Below, piece after piece: positions 45,703-56,894 of a stretch of DNA of 64,000 nucleotides. Numbering within the stretch: the first letter of the stretch is position 1; every line of letters starts with the position of its first letter. The DNA is from an uncultured Mycoplasmataceae bacterium. GTDB lineage: Bacteria; Bacillota_I; Bacilli_A; Mycoplasmatales; Mycoplasmoidaceae. A program made the translations under genes and the position numbers. Below the pieces are notes generated by a model. It made no database searches, had not been told where the DNA came from, and saw only the letters and a list, made by a program, of their open reading frames with translations. Location: the NCBI GenBank assembly GCA_949282725.1, contig CASDPP010000001.1, forward strand, positions 1 to 64,000, written 5' to 3'.

Positions 45703-46407
45703 ATGGCAATAAAGAAAAATATTATTTTAAAAATAAGTGGTGCATCTTTAAAAGGAGAAGATGGGATCATATCTTCGAAAAAAATTGATGATTTAGCAAA
45801 CCAAATAAAACAAATTTCTAAAAAATATAATATTGGGATCATTGTTGGTGGCGGAAATATTTGAAGAGGCAATTCTTCAGATAGAAAACTATATAATCGT
45901 GTAGCAAGTGACTATATGGGAATGTTAGGAACAATTATTAACTCAGTTGCTTTAAAAGAAATTTTATTAAAAAAGAATGTTCCTACTCGTTTATATTCAT
46001 TACTAGATGTGCCTAAAGTAGCTGATGTTTATAAAATAAACAAAGTAAATCAAAAACTAGCGAAAAACTATGTTTGTATCTTTGCAGCAGGAACAGGTAA
46101 TCCGTTTGTTTCAACTGATACAGCTGCTGCTATGAGAGCTTGTGAAATTAATGCTAATTTAATTTTAATGGCAAAAGATGGAGTTGATGGAGTATATGAT
46201 AAAGATCCAAAAAAATTCCCTAATGCAAAAAGATTCAGTTCTTTATCTTATGAACAAGTAGTTGAAAAAAACCTTAAGGTAATGGATGAAACTGCAATTA
46301 GCATCTGTAAAGAATATAAAATTCAATTATTAGTATTTAATAATAGTCGTCCTAATGCAATTGTTAAAGCATTAGCAAAAACTATCCCAACAACAATTAT
46401 TAAATAA
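45703..46407 (+). CDS. pyrH: UMP kinase
   Basis: 234 residues. LKISGASLKG, GGGNIWRG, ADYMGM-type segment (SDYMGMLGT) and DGVDGVYDKDP are UMP-kinase motifs. It converts UMP to UDP for nucleic acids. One UGA is Trp. It starts 3 bases after tsf. Confidence 0.96.
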
Positions 46408-46427
46408 TTGTTATAATAATTTTGATT

Positions 46428-46979
46428 ATGGAATGAAATAATTTAAAAGAAGAGTTTGAATTAGGATGTATTGAACCGATTGATTGAATGAATAATCAAT
46501 ATTCAAAAATTCGTTCAGGAAGAGTTAGCTTATCTATATTAGATAATGTTAAAGTAGAAGCGTATGGTGAATTAATGAACTTAAACCAAGTAGCTAATAT
46601 GCAAATAGTTGATGCAAGACAGATTATGGTTAAACCATATGATAATTCACAAATCAAAGATATTGCTTTAGGAATTTCTAAAGCTAACATTGGTGTTAAT
46701 CCTCAAGTTAATGCTGATAATATTCGTTTGATCTTCCCACCTCTATCAGAAGAAAACCGAAAAGAAAATGTTAAAAAAGCAAAAGAAATTCTAGAAGAAA
46801 CAAAAGAAAGAATTAGAGATGTTAGAAGACATGTTCAATCAATGTATAAAAAATTAGACTCAGTATCAGAAGACTTAATTAAATATTTTGATGATGAACT
46901 AGATAAAATTACCAAATTATATAATTCTAAAGTTGAAGAAATATTTAATAAAAAATCAGAAGAATTATTAAAAATTTAA
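46428..46979 (+). CDS. frr: Ribosome recycling factor
   Basis: 183 residues. IRSGRVS early, IRLIFPPLSEENRKENVKKAK and RDVRRHV are conserved RRF segments. The ATG at 46428 gives a start, MEWNNLKEEFE, typical of the family and uses UGA as Trp twice. TATAAT (46412-46417) is 10 nt upstream, giving a possible extra promoter. Confidence 0.95.
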
Positions 46980-46985
46980 TTTTTT

Positions 46986-47645
46986 ATGGCTAATTTACAC
47001 GTTGCCATTATTCTTGATGGTAATGGCAGATGAGCAAAACAGCAAAATAAACCAAGAACTTTTGGACACAATCGTGGATCAAAAGCACTTATTGAACTTG
47101 TCCAAAAATGAGCAAAAAATAATTGTAATGTTAATCATTTATCTCTTTTTTGTTTTAGTACAGAAAATAGTTCAAGACCAAAACAAGAAGTAAAATTTTT
47201 ACATGAATTATTTTTTAAAACAATTACAAATAAAAAAGTTATTGATTTTTTAATTAAAAATAAAATTAGATTTAATTGAATTGGTTTTAAAAATAATATA
47301 AACGTTCAAACATTAAAAGCTATTAAAGATTTAGAACAAAGAACTAATAAATTTAAACTAAATTTAAATATCTTTTTCAATTATGGCGGTATTCAAGATA
47401 TTAATCAAGCAGCAAAACAAAAAAATTTTTCTAAATCTTTATTAACAAGTAAATTACCTGATATTGATTTATTAATAAGAACTAGTGGTGAAAAAAGAAT
47501 TAGTAATTTTGCATTGATGTTATTAAGTTATTCTGAATTATTATTTGAAGATAAATTCTGACCAGATTATACGTATCAAGATTTTAAAAAAAATATTGCT
47601 GAATTTAAGCTAAGAAAAAGAAGATTCGGAAAAAAAATTAATTAA
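46986..47645 (+). CDS. uppS: Isoprenyl (undecaprenyl) diphosphate synthase
   Basis: 219 residues. IILDGNGRWAKQ holds the catalytic Asp, HNRGSKAL follows, and DLLIRTSGEKRISNF matches the conserved C-terminal motif. Makes long-chain isoprenyl diphosphate. A wall-less cell has no peptidoglycan use for it, so the product probably serves glycolipid or glycan carriers. Confidence 0.93.
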
Positions 47646-47675
47646 TTTTTTTTGTATAATTAAATTATTAGTTTT

Positions 47676-48710
47676 ATGAAAAAACGAAAAACTGAAAAAA
47701 TGAATAAATTTGAAAAAAGACTTAAAACATCTTGTTTCATTGTTCTTTATACTTTTGTAGTTTTAATCTTGGGTATGTTAGCATCTTATAAAAACCCGTG
47801 ATTTGATTTCAAAAATGATATTTACAAATTTGTTTTTTCAGTTTTATTTGCATTAAGTTATTTATGATTAGTTTTTTTATGTTTAAAAGAACTTAATAAA
47901 GCGTTTTTTTCAAAATATAATCAAAATTTATTTTTAATTCAATCACTATTTTTTTATTGTGTTGTTATATTAAACATTTGTTTAGTATTAGCAATTTTAT
48001 ACACTAATACAAATAATTTAATTTTGATATTTTGAATTTTAAATATATCATTATTTGTCATTAATTTAATATTTGACTTTGTTTTTATTTATAAAAACAA
48101 AAATTCTAATTTTTCTCATAAATCAAAAACACTAAAATATTTTTTATATCTTTTTACAAAAAATATGATTTGTTATTTTTTTGTTTGATTTTTTTATATT
48201 ACAATTATTAAATTCTGGTTAAGTACATTATTGTTAATAATGATTACTTTTTCAATGGATTCTTTTGCATATGTTGGTGGGATCGCATGTGGTAAACACA
48301 AAATGAGCCCAGTTATTTCTCCTAAAAAAACTTGAGAAGGATTTGCAATTGGTTTGGTTTTATCAGTTGGTATTTTATTAGCTTTATTATTTTTATATAA
48401 AATCAACGAACAAATATTTATTAGTTTTTTTGGTAGATATGAAATTAAAAATATTAATTTAAATTCTTTAATTTATATTGATATTGCCATTTTATTTGTA
48501 TTATGTATTGTAGATGTATATGGAGATTTATATTTTAGTTTAGTAAAAAGAATAGTTAAAATTAAAGATTATTCCAATATGTTAGGAGAACACGGAGGAA
48601 TTTTAGATCGAATTGATGCTATGATCTTTATTTTTAATTCATATGGAATGATATGTTTAATTACCTCAATTTGTAATGATTACACGACAAATCTATTATT
48701 TGGTTTTTAA
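47676..48710 (+). CDS. cdsA: Phosphatidate cytidylyltransferase
   Basis: 344 residues, multi-spanning. FGKHKMSPVISPKKTWEG-like and GEHGGILDRIDAM are the CdsA signature. It makes CDP-diacylglycerol for phospholipids. TATAAT (47655-47660) lies 15 nt before the ATG. Only 1 base separates it from dxr. Confidence 0.94.
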
Positions 48711-48711
48711 A

Positions 48712-49767
48712 ATGAAAGTATTATTATTAGGAGCTACAGGTTCTATTGGTAAACAGACACTTAAAGTTATTGAAAAACAAAAACACCAATTAATTGGTGT
48801 TAGTTTCTTTAATAACCAATTAGATGGTAATAAAATCATTAAAAAATTTAAACCTAAATACTATTGATCAAATAAAATTAAAAACGTTTCTTCTATTACT
48901 GAATTAATTAAAAAATCTAATGCTGATATTGTTGTCAATGCAATTAGTGGTTTTGCAGGAATTGAACCTACAATTAATGCAATTAAAAATAAGAATGACA
49001 TTGCTTTAGCAAATAAAGAATCATTAGTAGCTGCTGGACATTTAATTCAAAAACTATTAAAAACTAATAAGGTTAATATTTATCCGGTAGATTCAGAACA
49101 TAGTGCTATTTATTTGGCTCAAAAAAATAAAAAAATAAATAAAATTTATTTAACAGCATCGGGTGGGGCAGTATATAACAAAGACTTAAAAAACGTTAAA
49201 TATGAACAATTAGTAAAACATCCTAAATGAAATATGGGAGAAAAAATAACATTTGAAAGTTCTTTATTAATAAATAAGGCATTTGAAATTATTGAAGCTT
49301 ATTGATTATTTAATACTTCCAAAATTATTCCGTTATATCATCCGCAAGCTATTGTTCATTCCATGGTTGAATGTACTGACTCAACAATTTATGCAATTAT
49401 GTCTAATCCATCAATGATTTTACCAATTCAATTAGCTTTAAATAAATATCAACACTTAAATAATAATTTAGTTAAACCATTAGATTTTAAAAATCTTACA
49501 ATTTCTTTCAACTACATTGATCAAAATAAATATTTACCAATCAAATGAGCATTTAGTGCTATTAAAAAAAATAAAACTACTTATGGAGCACTAATGGTTG
49601 TTTTATCAGAATTAATTTGGAAACAAGTTAAAAATAAAAAAATTATGGTTAAAGATGTTTATCATATTTTTAATAAATATCTATCTAATAAAAAATATAT
49701 TTATTCATACAATTCATATTCAGATTTAACATTATTAAAGAAAAATATTGAAAAAGATTTCAACTAA
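48712..49767 (+). CDS. dxr: 1-deoxy-D-xylulose 5-phosphate reductoisomerase
   Basis: 351 residues. LLLGATGSIGKQTL is the NADPH-binding loop, ANKESLVAAG and YPVDSEHSAIY are catalytic and metal segments, and LTASGGA follows. This is the committed step of the MEP route to isoprenoids. Most mycoplasmas lack isoprenoid synthesis; together with uppS it suggests that this one makes its own precursors. Confidence 0.94.
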
Positions 49768-49830
49768 TTTGCTTAATAATTTTATTAGTATTATTTAATA
49801 AAAATATTTTTATATTATAATAAATAAACC

Positions 49831-51579
49831 ATGTTAAAGATACTTAAACTCATTAAGGGAAAAATATTGATGTATGTATTACTTTCAATACTTTTCACAG
49901 GTTGTAGTGCAATTTGTGTTATTTTTCAACCTAACATTTTGCAAAAAATTACTGAAAGTTTATCTAAAATTGCAATAGGCAAGGATGATTGAAATGCTTT
50001 TAGAGATTGATTATTAATTTTAATTGGTTTATCTTTTGGAGCATTAGTTATTGGCGTTTTAGGAACTTTATTTGGAACAATATCATCTTTATTAATTACT
50101 CAACAAATTAGAAGTAATATTTATAAATCAATTTTAAGTTTCTCTTTTTCAGACATTGACGAATTAACTCCTTCATCAATTATTACCAGAATGACTAATG
50201 ATACTCAAAAAATTCAAATGAGTACCCAAATGTTTTTCACATTCTTTATTAGATCACCAATTACTTTTATCGGAGGAATTATTAATGGTTTTTTACTTTC
50301 TGATTGATATTTTGGTGTAATTGTTTTAGCCATTTCATTTATAATGGGTGTTGTGGTAGTAATTGTTGCTTTTAAAGCTTTTAAATATTTTGATAAAGCA
50401 CAAACAAGTTTAGATAACACTAATCGAGTTATTAGAGAAAATATTTTAGGAATGCGTGTAGTTAAATCTTTTTTATTGAGTGACATCCAAGAAAAAAGAT
50501 ATAAAAAAGAAAACAAATGATATCGTTTTTATAACATTAAGGCACAATTATTTTTATTACCAATCATGACCATTATTCCTATTTTTATTCAAATAGCTAT
50601 GGTAACTATTGTTTATGTTGCTGGAGGTTTTTCTCATTGATCTAATCCTGATTCCACATTCATTCAAGATATTTTTGCATATATGCAATTGTTAATGCAA
50701 ATTTTAGGTTCGTTCTTAATGGGTATTATGGTTGTAGTATTTATTTTTAGATCGTTAGCTTCCATTAAAAGAGTTAATCAAGTAATGGATAAAATACCTT
50801 CGATTATTGAAACTAAAAATCCTAAGCCAGTAAATGATTACACAATAACATTTAAAAATGTAGATTTTAAAGCTTCAAAAAATGCTAAAGAAAAAATATT
50901 AAGTAATATTAATTTAACAATTAAACCGGGTCAATTTATTGGAATCATCGGAGGTACTGGTAGCGGAAAAACAGCCCTAATAAATTTAATTCCTAGATTA
51001 TATGATGTTAATGCAGGAGAAGTATCAATTGGTGGTGTAAATGTTAAAGATATTTCATCAAAAGACTTACATGAATTAATTGCTGTAGTACCTCAAGAAT
51101 CTTTCTTATTCCAAGGAAATTTAAAAGAAAACATGTTATTTGGTGATCAAAAAGCAAGTGATGAAGATATTATTAAAGCGCTAAAAACATCATGTGCTTG
51201 AGATTTTGTTAAAGAATATAAAGAACAATTAAAAACACCAGTAGATCAAAGAGGAAGAAATTTCTCAGGTGGTCAAAAACAAAGATTATGCATCGCTCGA
51301 GCATTAATAAAAAAATCAAAAATTACTATTTTTGATAATTCAACAAGTGCATTAGATTTATTAACTGAATCAAAAGTTCAAAAAAATATTCGTTCTAACA
51401 AAAATAATACAATTATTGTTGTTTCGCAAAGAGTGTCATCTATTAAAAATGCAGATGTAATTTTTCTAGTAGATGAAGGAAAAATAATTGGTACTGGTAC
51501 GCATGAACAATTATTAAAAAATTCTGTGTATAAAAAAATTGTTGATTCTCAATTAGGAATAGGAGGAATAGATGGCTAG
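49831..51579 (+). CDS. ABC exporter half-transporter with degenerate ATPase site
   Basis: 582 residues: six-helix exporter membrane domain (1-310) then ATPase domain. Walker A GGTGSGKT (374-381) and signature NFSGGQKQR are intact. However the Walker B Glu is Asn503 (FDNSTSALD) and the switch His is Gln (VVSQRVSS). Pairing with the overlapping next gene gives a heterodimeric exporter with one degenerate site, as in LmrCD/TM287-288 types. Cargo (lipid, peptide or drug) unknown. TATAAT (49816-49821) is 9 nt before the ATG. Confidence 0.92.
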
Positions 51580-53404
51580 AGGGATAGCAAATGTCGGAAA
51601 AGCAAAAGTAAAAGATTTTAAAAAAGCTTTTAAATTTTTGTTTGATAATTTTAAGCAATTTAAAACATCAATTATTATTTCATCAATTTTAGCTATTATT
51701 TCTGGTTTATCAGTAGCAATTGCGATTTATTTATATGGGTTAATATTTAATGCTTATTTTGATTCTACTAATCCGCCAGAATGAAAAAGCGATACTGTAT
51801 TTTTATGATTTACGATTACAGTGATGGGTCTTTTAACAACATATATTATTAATAATTTGTTTAACTGATTAAGTAATTTTTTATTCATTAAACTCTCAGA
51901 AAAAGGATGTTACAATATTCGAAACAATATATTTAGAAAAATTCAAAGGATTCCAATTAAATATTTTGATCAAACACCATCGGGCGAAATCATGTCTAGA
52001 GTAGCTAACGATGTAGATAATATTTCAATCTTTTTTACTCAATATATTGCAAACATTATTTATTATTTATCATGTATTTTTTCATTGTTAATTACAATGT
52101 TTTTATTTAATTGAGCATTAAGCTTAATTACAATGATTATTTATCCATTATTAACTACTGTAACGTCACAAATAGTTAAACGTATTAGACCATATTTCAT
52201 TAAGCAACAAAAAACTTTAGGTTCTGTAAATGCTTTTATTGAAGAATATGTATCAGGAACAAAAATTATTTCATTATTTAAAATGGAAGAAAAATCATTA
52301 GAGAAATTTGAAAAAGTTAATAAAGAATTAACAAAGCAATCAATTGTTGGTAACGCATTCAGTAACGTTTTAATGCCAATTGGTATTTTCTTTAATAATA
52401 TTTCTTTTGTGATATTAACAGGTATGGGTATGAGTTTTGTAATTCTAGGATGAATTAAAACATCTTGGGGAGTAGTTAATTTTAATGTTATGGCCTTGTT
52501 AATGATGTATACATTATTTTCTAATAGTTTAACAAATCCAATTAACCAACTAATTCAATCTATTGGGCAAATGGTTTTAACATTTGCTTCATGTGAAAGA
52601 ATCTTTGAAATATTCTTACAAGAAGAAGAGAAAGATAATGAAGATGCAATTGACTTAAAAGATTCACATTATAAAATAGAAGCCCGAAATCTATCATTTG
52701 GTTATGATCCAAATAAATTAATTCTTAAAAATATTTCTTTTGAAGCAAACCCTGGTACTATTACTGCTTTAGTAGGACCAACAGGAGCAGGTAAAACAAC
52801 AATTACAAACCTTATTACTAAATTTTATCCTGTTACTAAAGGAAATTTATATATTGATGATATTCCTTTTGATAAAGTAAGAACTGAATGGTTACGTAAA
52901 AACATTACTATTGTTTTACAAGATACTTTCTTATTTTCAACAAGCATTAAAGAAAATATTCGATATGGTAATTTGCAAGCAACTGATGAAGAAATTTATC
53001 AAGCAGCTAAATTAACCAATGCAGATCAATTTATTAAATTATTACCAAACGGATATGATACTATTTTGAAAGATAATGGGGAAGATTTATCTCAAGGGCA
53101 AAGACAATTATTAGCATTAGCTAGAGCATTTTTATCAAAAGCTAAAATTATTATTCTTGATGAAGCTACTTCTTCAATTGATACTAAGACAGAATTATTA
53201 ATTAAAAATGCTATGGAAAAATTAATTATAAATAAAACAGCATTTATTATTGCTCACCGTTTATCAACAATAGAAAATGCTAATAATATTTTAGTAATTA
53301 AAGATGGTCAAATTATTGAATCAGGAACACATAAAAAGTTAATTGCTAAAAAAGGTTTTTATTATCAATTGCATAATTCGCAATTCAAGGGTGAAGAAAT
53401 ATAA
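51572..53404 (+). CDS. ABC exporter half-transporter with canonical ATPase site
   Basis: 610 residues, same layout as its partner. The ATPase domain has Walker A GPTGAGKTT (about 402-410), signature LSQGQRQL, Walker B IIILDEATSSID with Glu, and H-loop IAHRLST, so this is the hydrolysing half. GGAGG at 51561-51565 precedes the ATG, which overlaps the upstream gene by 8 bases, ensuring equal production of both halves. Confidence 0.94.
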
Positions 53405-53438
53405 TAATTATTTAACTATTAAACGTTAGAAATATAGC

Positions 53439-53468
53439 GAGTAAAAAAGGATTTACTCCCTTTTTTTT
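53439..53468 (+). terminator. Intrinsic terminator of the ABC exporter operon
   Basis: GAGTAAA (53439-53445) pairs with TTTACTC (53452-53458), followed by CC and eight T. It leads directly into the poly-T promoter of the first LRR gene. Confidence 0.7.
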
Positions 53469-53478
53469 ACTACCCCCC

Positions 53479-53511
53479 TTGCGTTTTTTTTTTTTTTTTT
53501 TTTGTTAAAAT
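53479..53511 (+). promoter_or_regulatory. Poly-T promoter of LRR gene A (T20, 21-nt spacer)
   Basis: CCCCCCTTGCG, then T20 (53484-53503), then GTTAAAAT. Taking TTGCGT (53479-53484) as -35 and TAAAAT (53506-53511) as -10, the spacer is 21 nt, 4 more than in the sister promoters. This copy would be weak or silent. Confidence 0.6.
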
Positions 53512-53531
53512 AAGTCATATAAAAATTAAAT

Positions 53532-54749
53532 ATGAAAAAAATCAAAACAATCAATAAATTATTAAGTTCATTAACATTATTAAGTCCTTTATCAGATATT
53601 GGATTTAATAATCAATATCAAAACACACAAAAAATTATTACTGAAAATAGTAATAATTCATTAAATAACTATGTTGCAAATCAAACTAATACAGAAAGAA
53701 CAATGGGAGATGTTACTGTTACTGTTAAAGGGACAGTAATTACAGGATATGTTTCAGGAACAGGGAGCTTAGTAATAGATTCCGATATTACTGAAATAGC
53801 AGATGGATTTATGATTAATTTAGGTGGAGATTTTTTTGTTGATTTTTCTCACGCAATCAAACTAACAACTATAGGTGCATCTTTTTCGTCGTGTTACAAA
53901 ATGACTTTATCTCCTCTTCCTCAAAGTCTTACTACTATATCGGGCGGATTTAATGGTATAAGTTCTGCAAATATAGATTTATCACAAGCAATCAATTTAA
54001 CCACAATTTCAGATAGATCTTTATCTTTTGCTGATGAAAGTCATAAGCAAAACATTTTTACATTTCCAGCAAATATTTCTAAAATAAAAAAAAGTTATTT
54101 TCCCGTTGAAGGTGTTCCAACCACAAAGCCTAACATTCAAGATATGTTTTTTTTATCTCCAACATTAATCTTTTATGATTGAAAACCATATAATGATCAA
54201 GTAAGTTATCCATTTGTAACAGGAATGTTTTATGTTTATCCTGGAACAAAAGAAAAAGTAACTCAAGATCCAGGATTCCAATACGATTCTTCTAGAGTTC
54301 AAGAATGATCATTCAATTCATCATCTTCTTCTATAAACGGATCATTTGATGCCATTAATATTAAAACTACTGATGTAGGAAATATTGAAAGTCAATATCA
54401 AGTTTCAGGAGGATTAAGTGTTGAAGGGTTAGCTAATTGTTTTGCATATGAATTAGTACCTACAGGATCAACACAAACCATTCCTAATGGATTATATTTT
54501 TATGACAAAAAAATATATTGGGATAATGTTCCTGAAGGACAATACGAATTTAAAATAAAAGCTCATTTAGATGAATCAAATTTAATTTTATCAGATCAAA
54601 CAATAACAATTAATGTTACAGGTGATACACCAATTCCGCCTGAACCAACTCCTGAAAAATCTTATATTCCATTAATTTTAGGACTGGCAATCGGATTGGG
54701 GGGTTCCGGTTATTTTAGCTATCGCATTTATTATTTGATGTGTTATTAA
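53532..54749 (+). CDS. BspA-like LRR surface protein A, anchor frameshifted at a G6 run
   Basis: 405 residues in the given frame. Family leader MKKIKTINKLLSSLTLLSPL, about three degenerate LRRs, the FFLSPT.IFYDW tail region, then a second domain of about 120 residues (NIESQYQVSGGLSVEGL to EGQYEFKIKAHLDES) like bacterial Ig/He_PIG folds. It ends with PPEPTPEKSYIPLILGLAIG. At G6 (54698-54703) the frame slips compared with paralogues and stops at 54747. With G5 it would read VPVILAIAFIIW plus KKKKTTVKI and stop at 54775-54777. The membrane anchor is therefore altered in this copy. Confidence 0.85.
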
Positions 54750-54783
54750 AAAGAAAAAAACAACCGTTAAAATATAGTTAAAA

Positions 54784-54845
54784 AAATAGGGTTTTTCCCT
54801 ATTTTTTTACTACCCCTTGCTTTTTTTTTTTTTTTTGGTTAAAAT
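54784..54845 (+). promoter_or_regulatory. Terminator plus poly-T promoter of LRR gene B (T16, 17-nt spacer)
   Basis: AAATAGGG/CCCTATTT hairpin (54784-54804) with a T-run ends gene A. ACTACCCCTTGC follows, then T16 (54821-54836) and GGTTAAAAT. TTGCTT (54817-54822) and TAAAAT (54840-54845) are 17 nt apart, the optimal distance, so this copy is likely ON. Confidence 0.65.
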
Positions 54846-54868
54846 ATTTATATAAATTAAATAAAATT

Positions 54869-56038
54869 ATGAAAAAAATCAAAACAATTAACAAATTATT
54901 AAGTTCATTAACATTATTAAGTCCATTAACTAGTGTTGGATTTAATAATCAATATCAAAATACACAAATAGTTATTACTGAAAGTAGTAATAATTCATTA
55001 ATTAACTATGTTGCAAATCAAACCAATGAACAAAAACAAATGGGAGATATAACTGTTACTGTTGAAGGAACAACAATTACTGGATTTGTATCTTCATCAG
55101 GTGAAGGTAAATTAATAGTAGACTCTGATATTACTAAAATTGGTAGTAATGCTTTTGCAAATTGCACAGATATTACCTCATTAGATTTATCACAAGCCAC
55201 AAGTTTAACTACTATTGGAGATTATGCTTTTAATTATTGCTATAATTTAACAGGAGATTTAGTGATTCCATCTAGTGTTACAAGTATAGGTGATTCTGCT
55301 TTTTCTCATACTAGATTTACCTCATTAGATTTATCTAATGCTACAAGTTTAACGACTATTGAACAATGTGCTTTTGAAGATTGTGAAAATCTAACAGGAG
55401 ATTTAATGATTCCATCTAGTGTAACAAATATTGGTGAAACAGCTTTTGGTAATTGTTATAATATAAACTCATTAGATTTATCACAAGCCACAAGTTTAAA
55501 AGATATAGGTCAAGGGTCTTTTGAAATTTGCGTAAATTTAACAGGAAATTTAGTGATTCCATCTAGTGTAACAAATATAGGTAGTAGTGCTTTTTTCCAA
55601 ACAAGAATTACCTCATTAGATTTATCAAATGCCACAAGTTTAACAACGATCAATTATAATTCTTTTGAAACTTGCACAAATTTAACAGGAGATTTAGTAA
55701 TTCCAAGTAGTGTAACACTTATTGGAAGTTATGCTTTTTCTGGAGATGTTTTTGATAATTTATATTTCTTATCTGAAACACCACCAACATTTGATAGTAT
55801 TTGACAACCTACAGTAACAGGCAAAGTCTATGTTCCATCAGAAGCAGCGAAACAAGCATATTTAGATGCACCAAACTTTGGTTTCACTGAAGACCAAATA
55901 GAAATTGTTTTACCACCAGAATCAAAATCTAACACAGGATTAATTTTAGGTTTAGTATTTGGTTTAGGCATTCCAATATTAGCAACTGTTGGATTTGGAA
56001 TTTGATATTTTACTAAAAAGAAAAAAAACAACAGTTAA
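54869..56038 (+). CDS. BspA-like LRR surface protein B
   Basis: 389 residues: leader MKKIKTINKLLSSLTLLSPL, then about nine LRRs in pairs (SLDLSQATSLTTIGDYAF / LTGDLVIPSSVTSIG), tail FLSETPPTF...VPSEAAKQAYLDAPNFGF. A single membrane segment GLILGLVFGLGIPILATVG...IWYF follows, then KKKKNNS. The end differs from paralogues (KKKKTTVKI) because of one extra A in an A-run (A8 at 56021-56028). LRRs should face outside, with the Lys-rich tail in the cytoplasm. Possible adhesin. Confidence 0.92.
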
Positions 56039-56060
56039 AATATAATTTCAATTAAACAAA

Positions 56061-56090
56061 AAACTACTGAAGAGATTCAGTAGTTTTTAT
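56061..56090. terminator. Strong bidirectional terminator
   Basis: AAACTACTGAA (56061-56071) and TTCAGTAGTTT (56076-56086) form a perfect 11-bp stem with loop GAGA and A/T runs on both sides. It serves LRR gene B and the convergent rubrerythrin gene. Confidence 0.9.
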
Positions 56091-56107
56091 TTTTTAAATT
56101 AATTTAA

Positions 56108-56659
56108 TTAATAATTAATTTTGTGAACTTGGTAATATGATTTTGGATGATTACACACTGGACATTTTTCAGGTGCTTTAGTAGAAGAACTAATAATATT
56201 ACCACAATTTAAACAAATTCAAGTTTCTTTTTTAGGTTTAGAGAAAACTTTTTTAGTTTTAACATTTTTTAAAAGATCATTGTATCTTTTTTCATGTTGT
56301 TTTTCAATTTCAGCTACACCTGCAAATTTTTTAGCTATTTCATCAAATCCTTCTTTTTTAGCTTCAGCTGCCATTCTTTTATACATGCTTGTTCATTCAT
56401 ATTTTTCGCCTGAAGCAGCATCTAATAAGTTTTTATCTGTTTTAGGAATTGACCCACCATGTAAATATTTAAATCATAATTTAGCATGTTCCTTTTCATT
56501 ATTTGCTGTTTCTTCGAAAATTTTTTGAATTTGTACATATCCATCTTTTTTAGCTTGTGAAGCATAGTATGAATATTTATTTCTAGCCATTGATTCGCCG
56601 GCAAAAGCTTCTAATAAATTTTTTTCAGTTTTTGATCCTTTTAATCTTTTGAAATCCAT
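56108..56659 (-). CDS. rbr: Rubrerythrin
   Basis: 183 residues. The diiron four-helix domain has AFAGESMARNKYSYYA, ETANNEKEHAK and AEIEKQHEKRY. The C-terminal rubredoxin-like domain has CLNCGNI and CPVCNHPKSYY. It reduces hydrogen peroxide with electrons from rubredoxin or the like, an anaerobe's peroxide defence. TATAAT (minus strand 56681-56676) lies about 16 nt before the ATG. It sits alone and reversed within the LRR cluster. Confidence 0.95.
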
Positions 56660-56894
56660 AATAACTTATATAATGTTATTATACAATGTAATAAATATTT
56701 TGTATCTAATAATACTCTTAGTAATTTTATAAAATAGCATTTTAATTTAAAATAGAATCATTCTTGAAAGTAAATGCACAATTAACTAAATTATAAAAAG
56801 TAGAAATAATTTTTATACTAAAAAGCGATAGCTAAAATACATTAAATAAAATATACATTAAATAAAATTATATAATATTTATATATATTAAATT
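56660..56894 (+). promoter_or_regulatory. Intergenic region with TATAAT promoter of LRR gene C
   Basis: 235 bases without a gene. They hold the rubrerythrin promoter on the left and TATAAT (56871-56876) for gene C on the right, 18 nt before the ATG. A direct repeat ATACATTAAATAAAAT occurs twice near 56837-56870. Gene C lacks the poly-T cassette of its paralogues. Confidence 0.6.
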
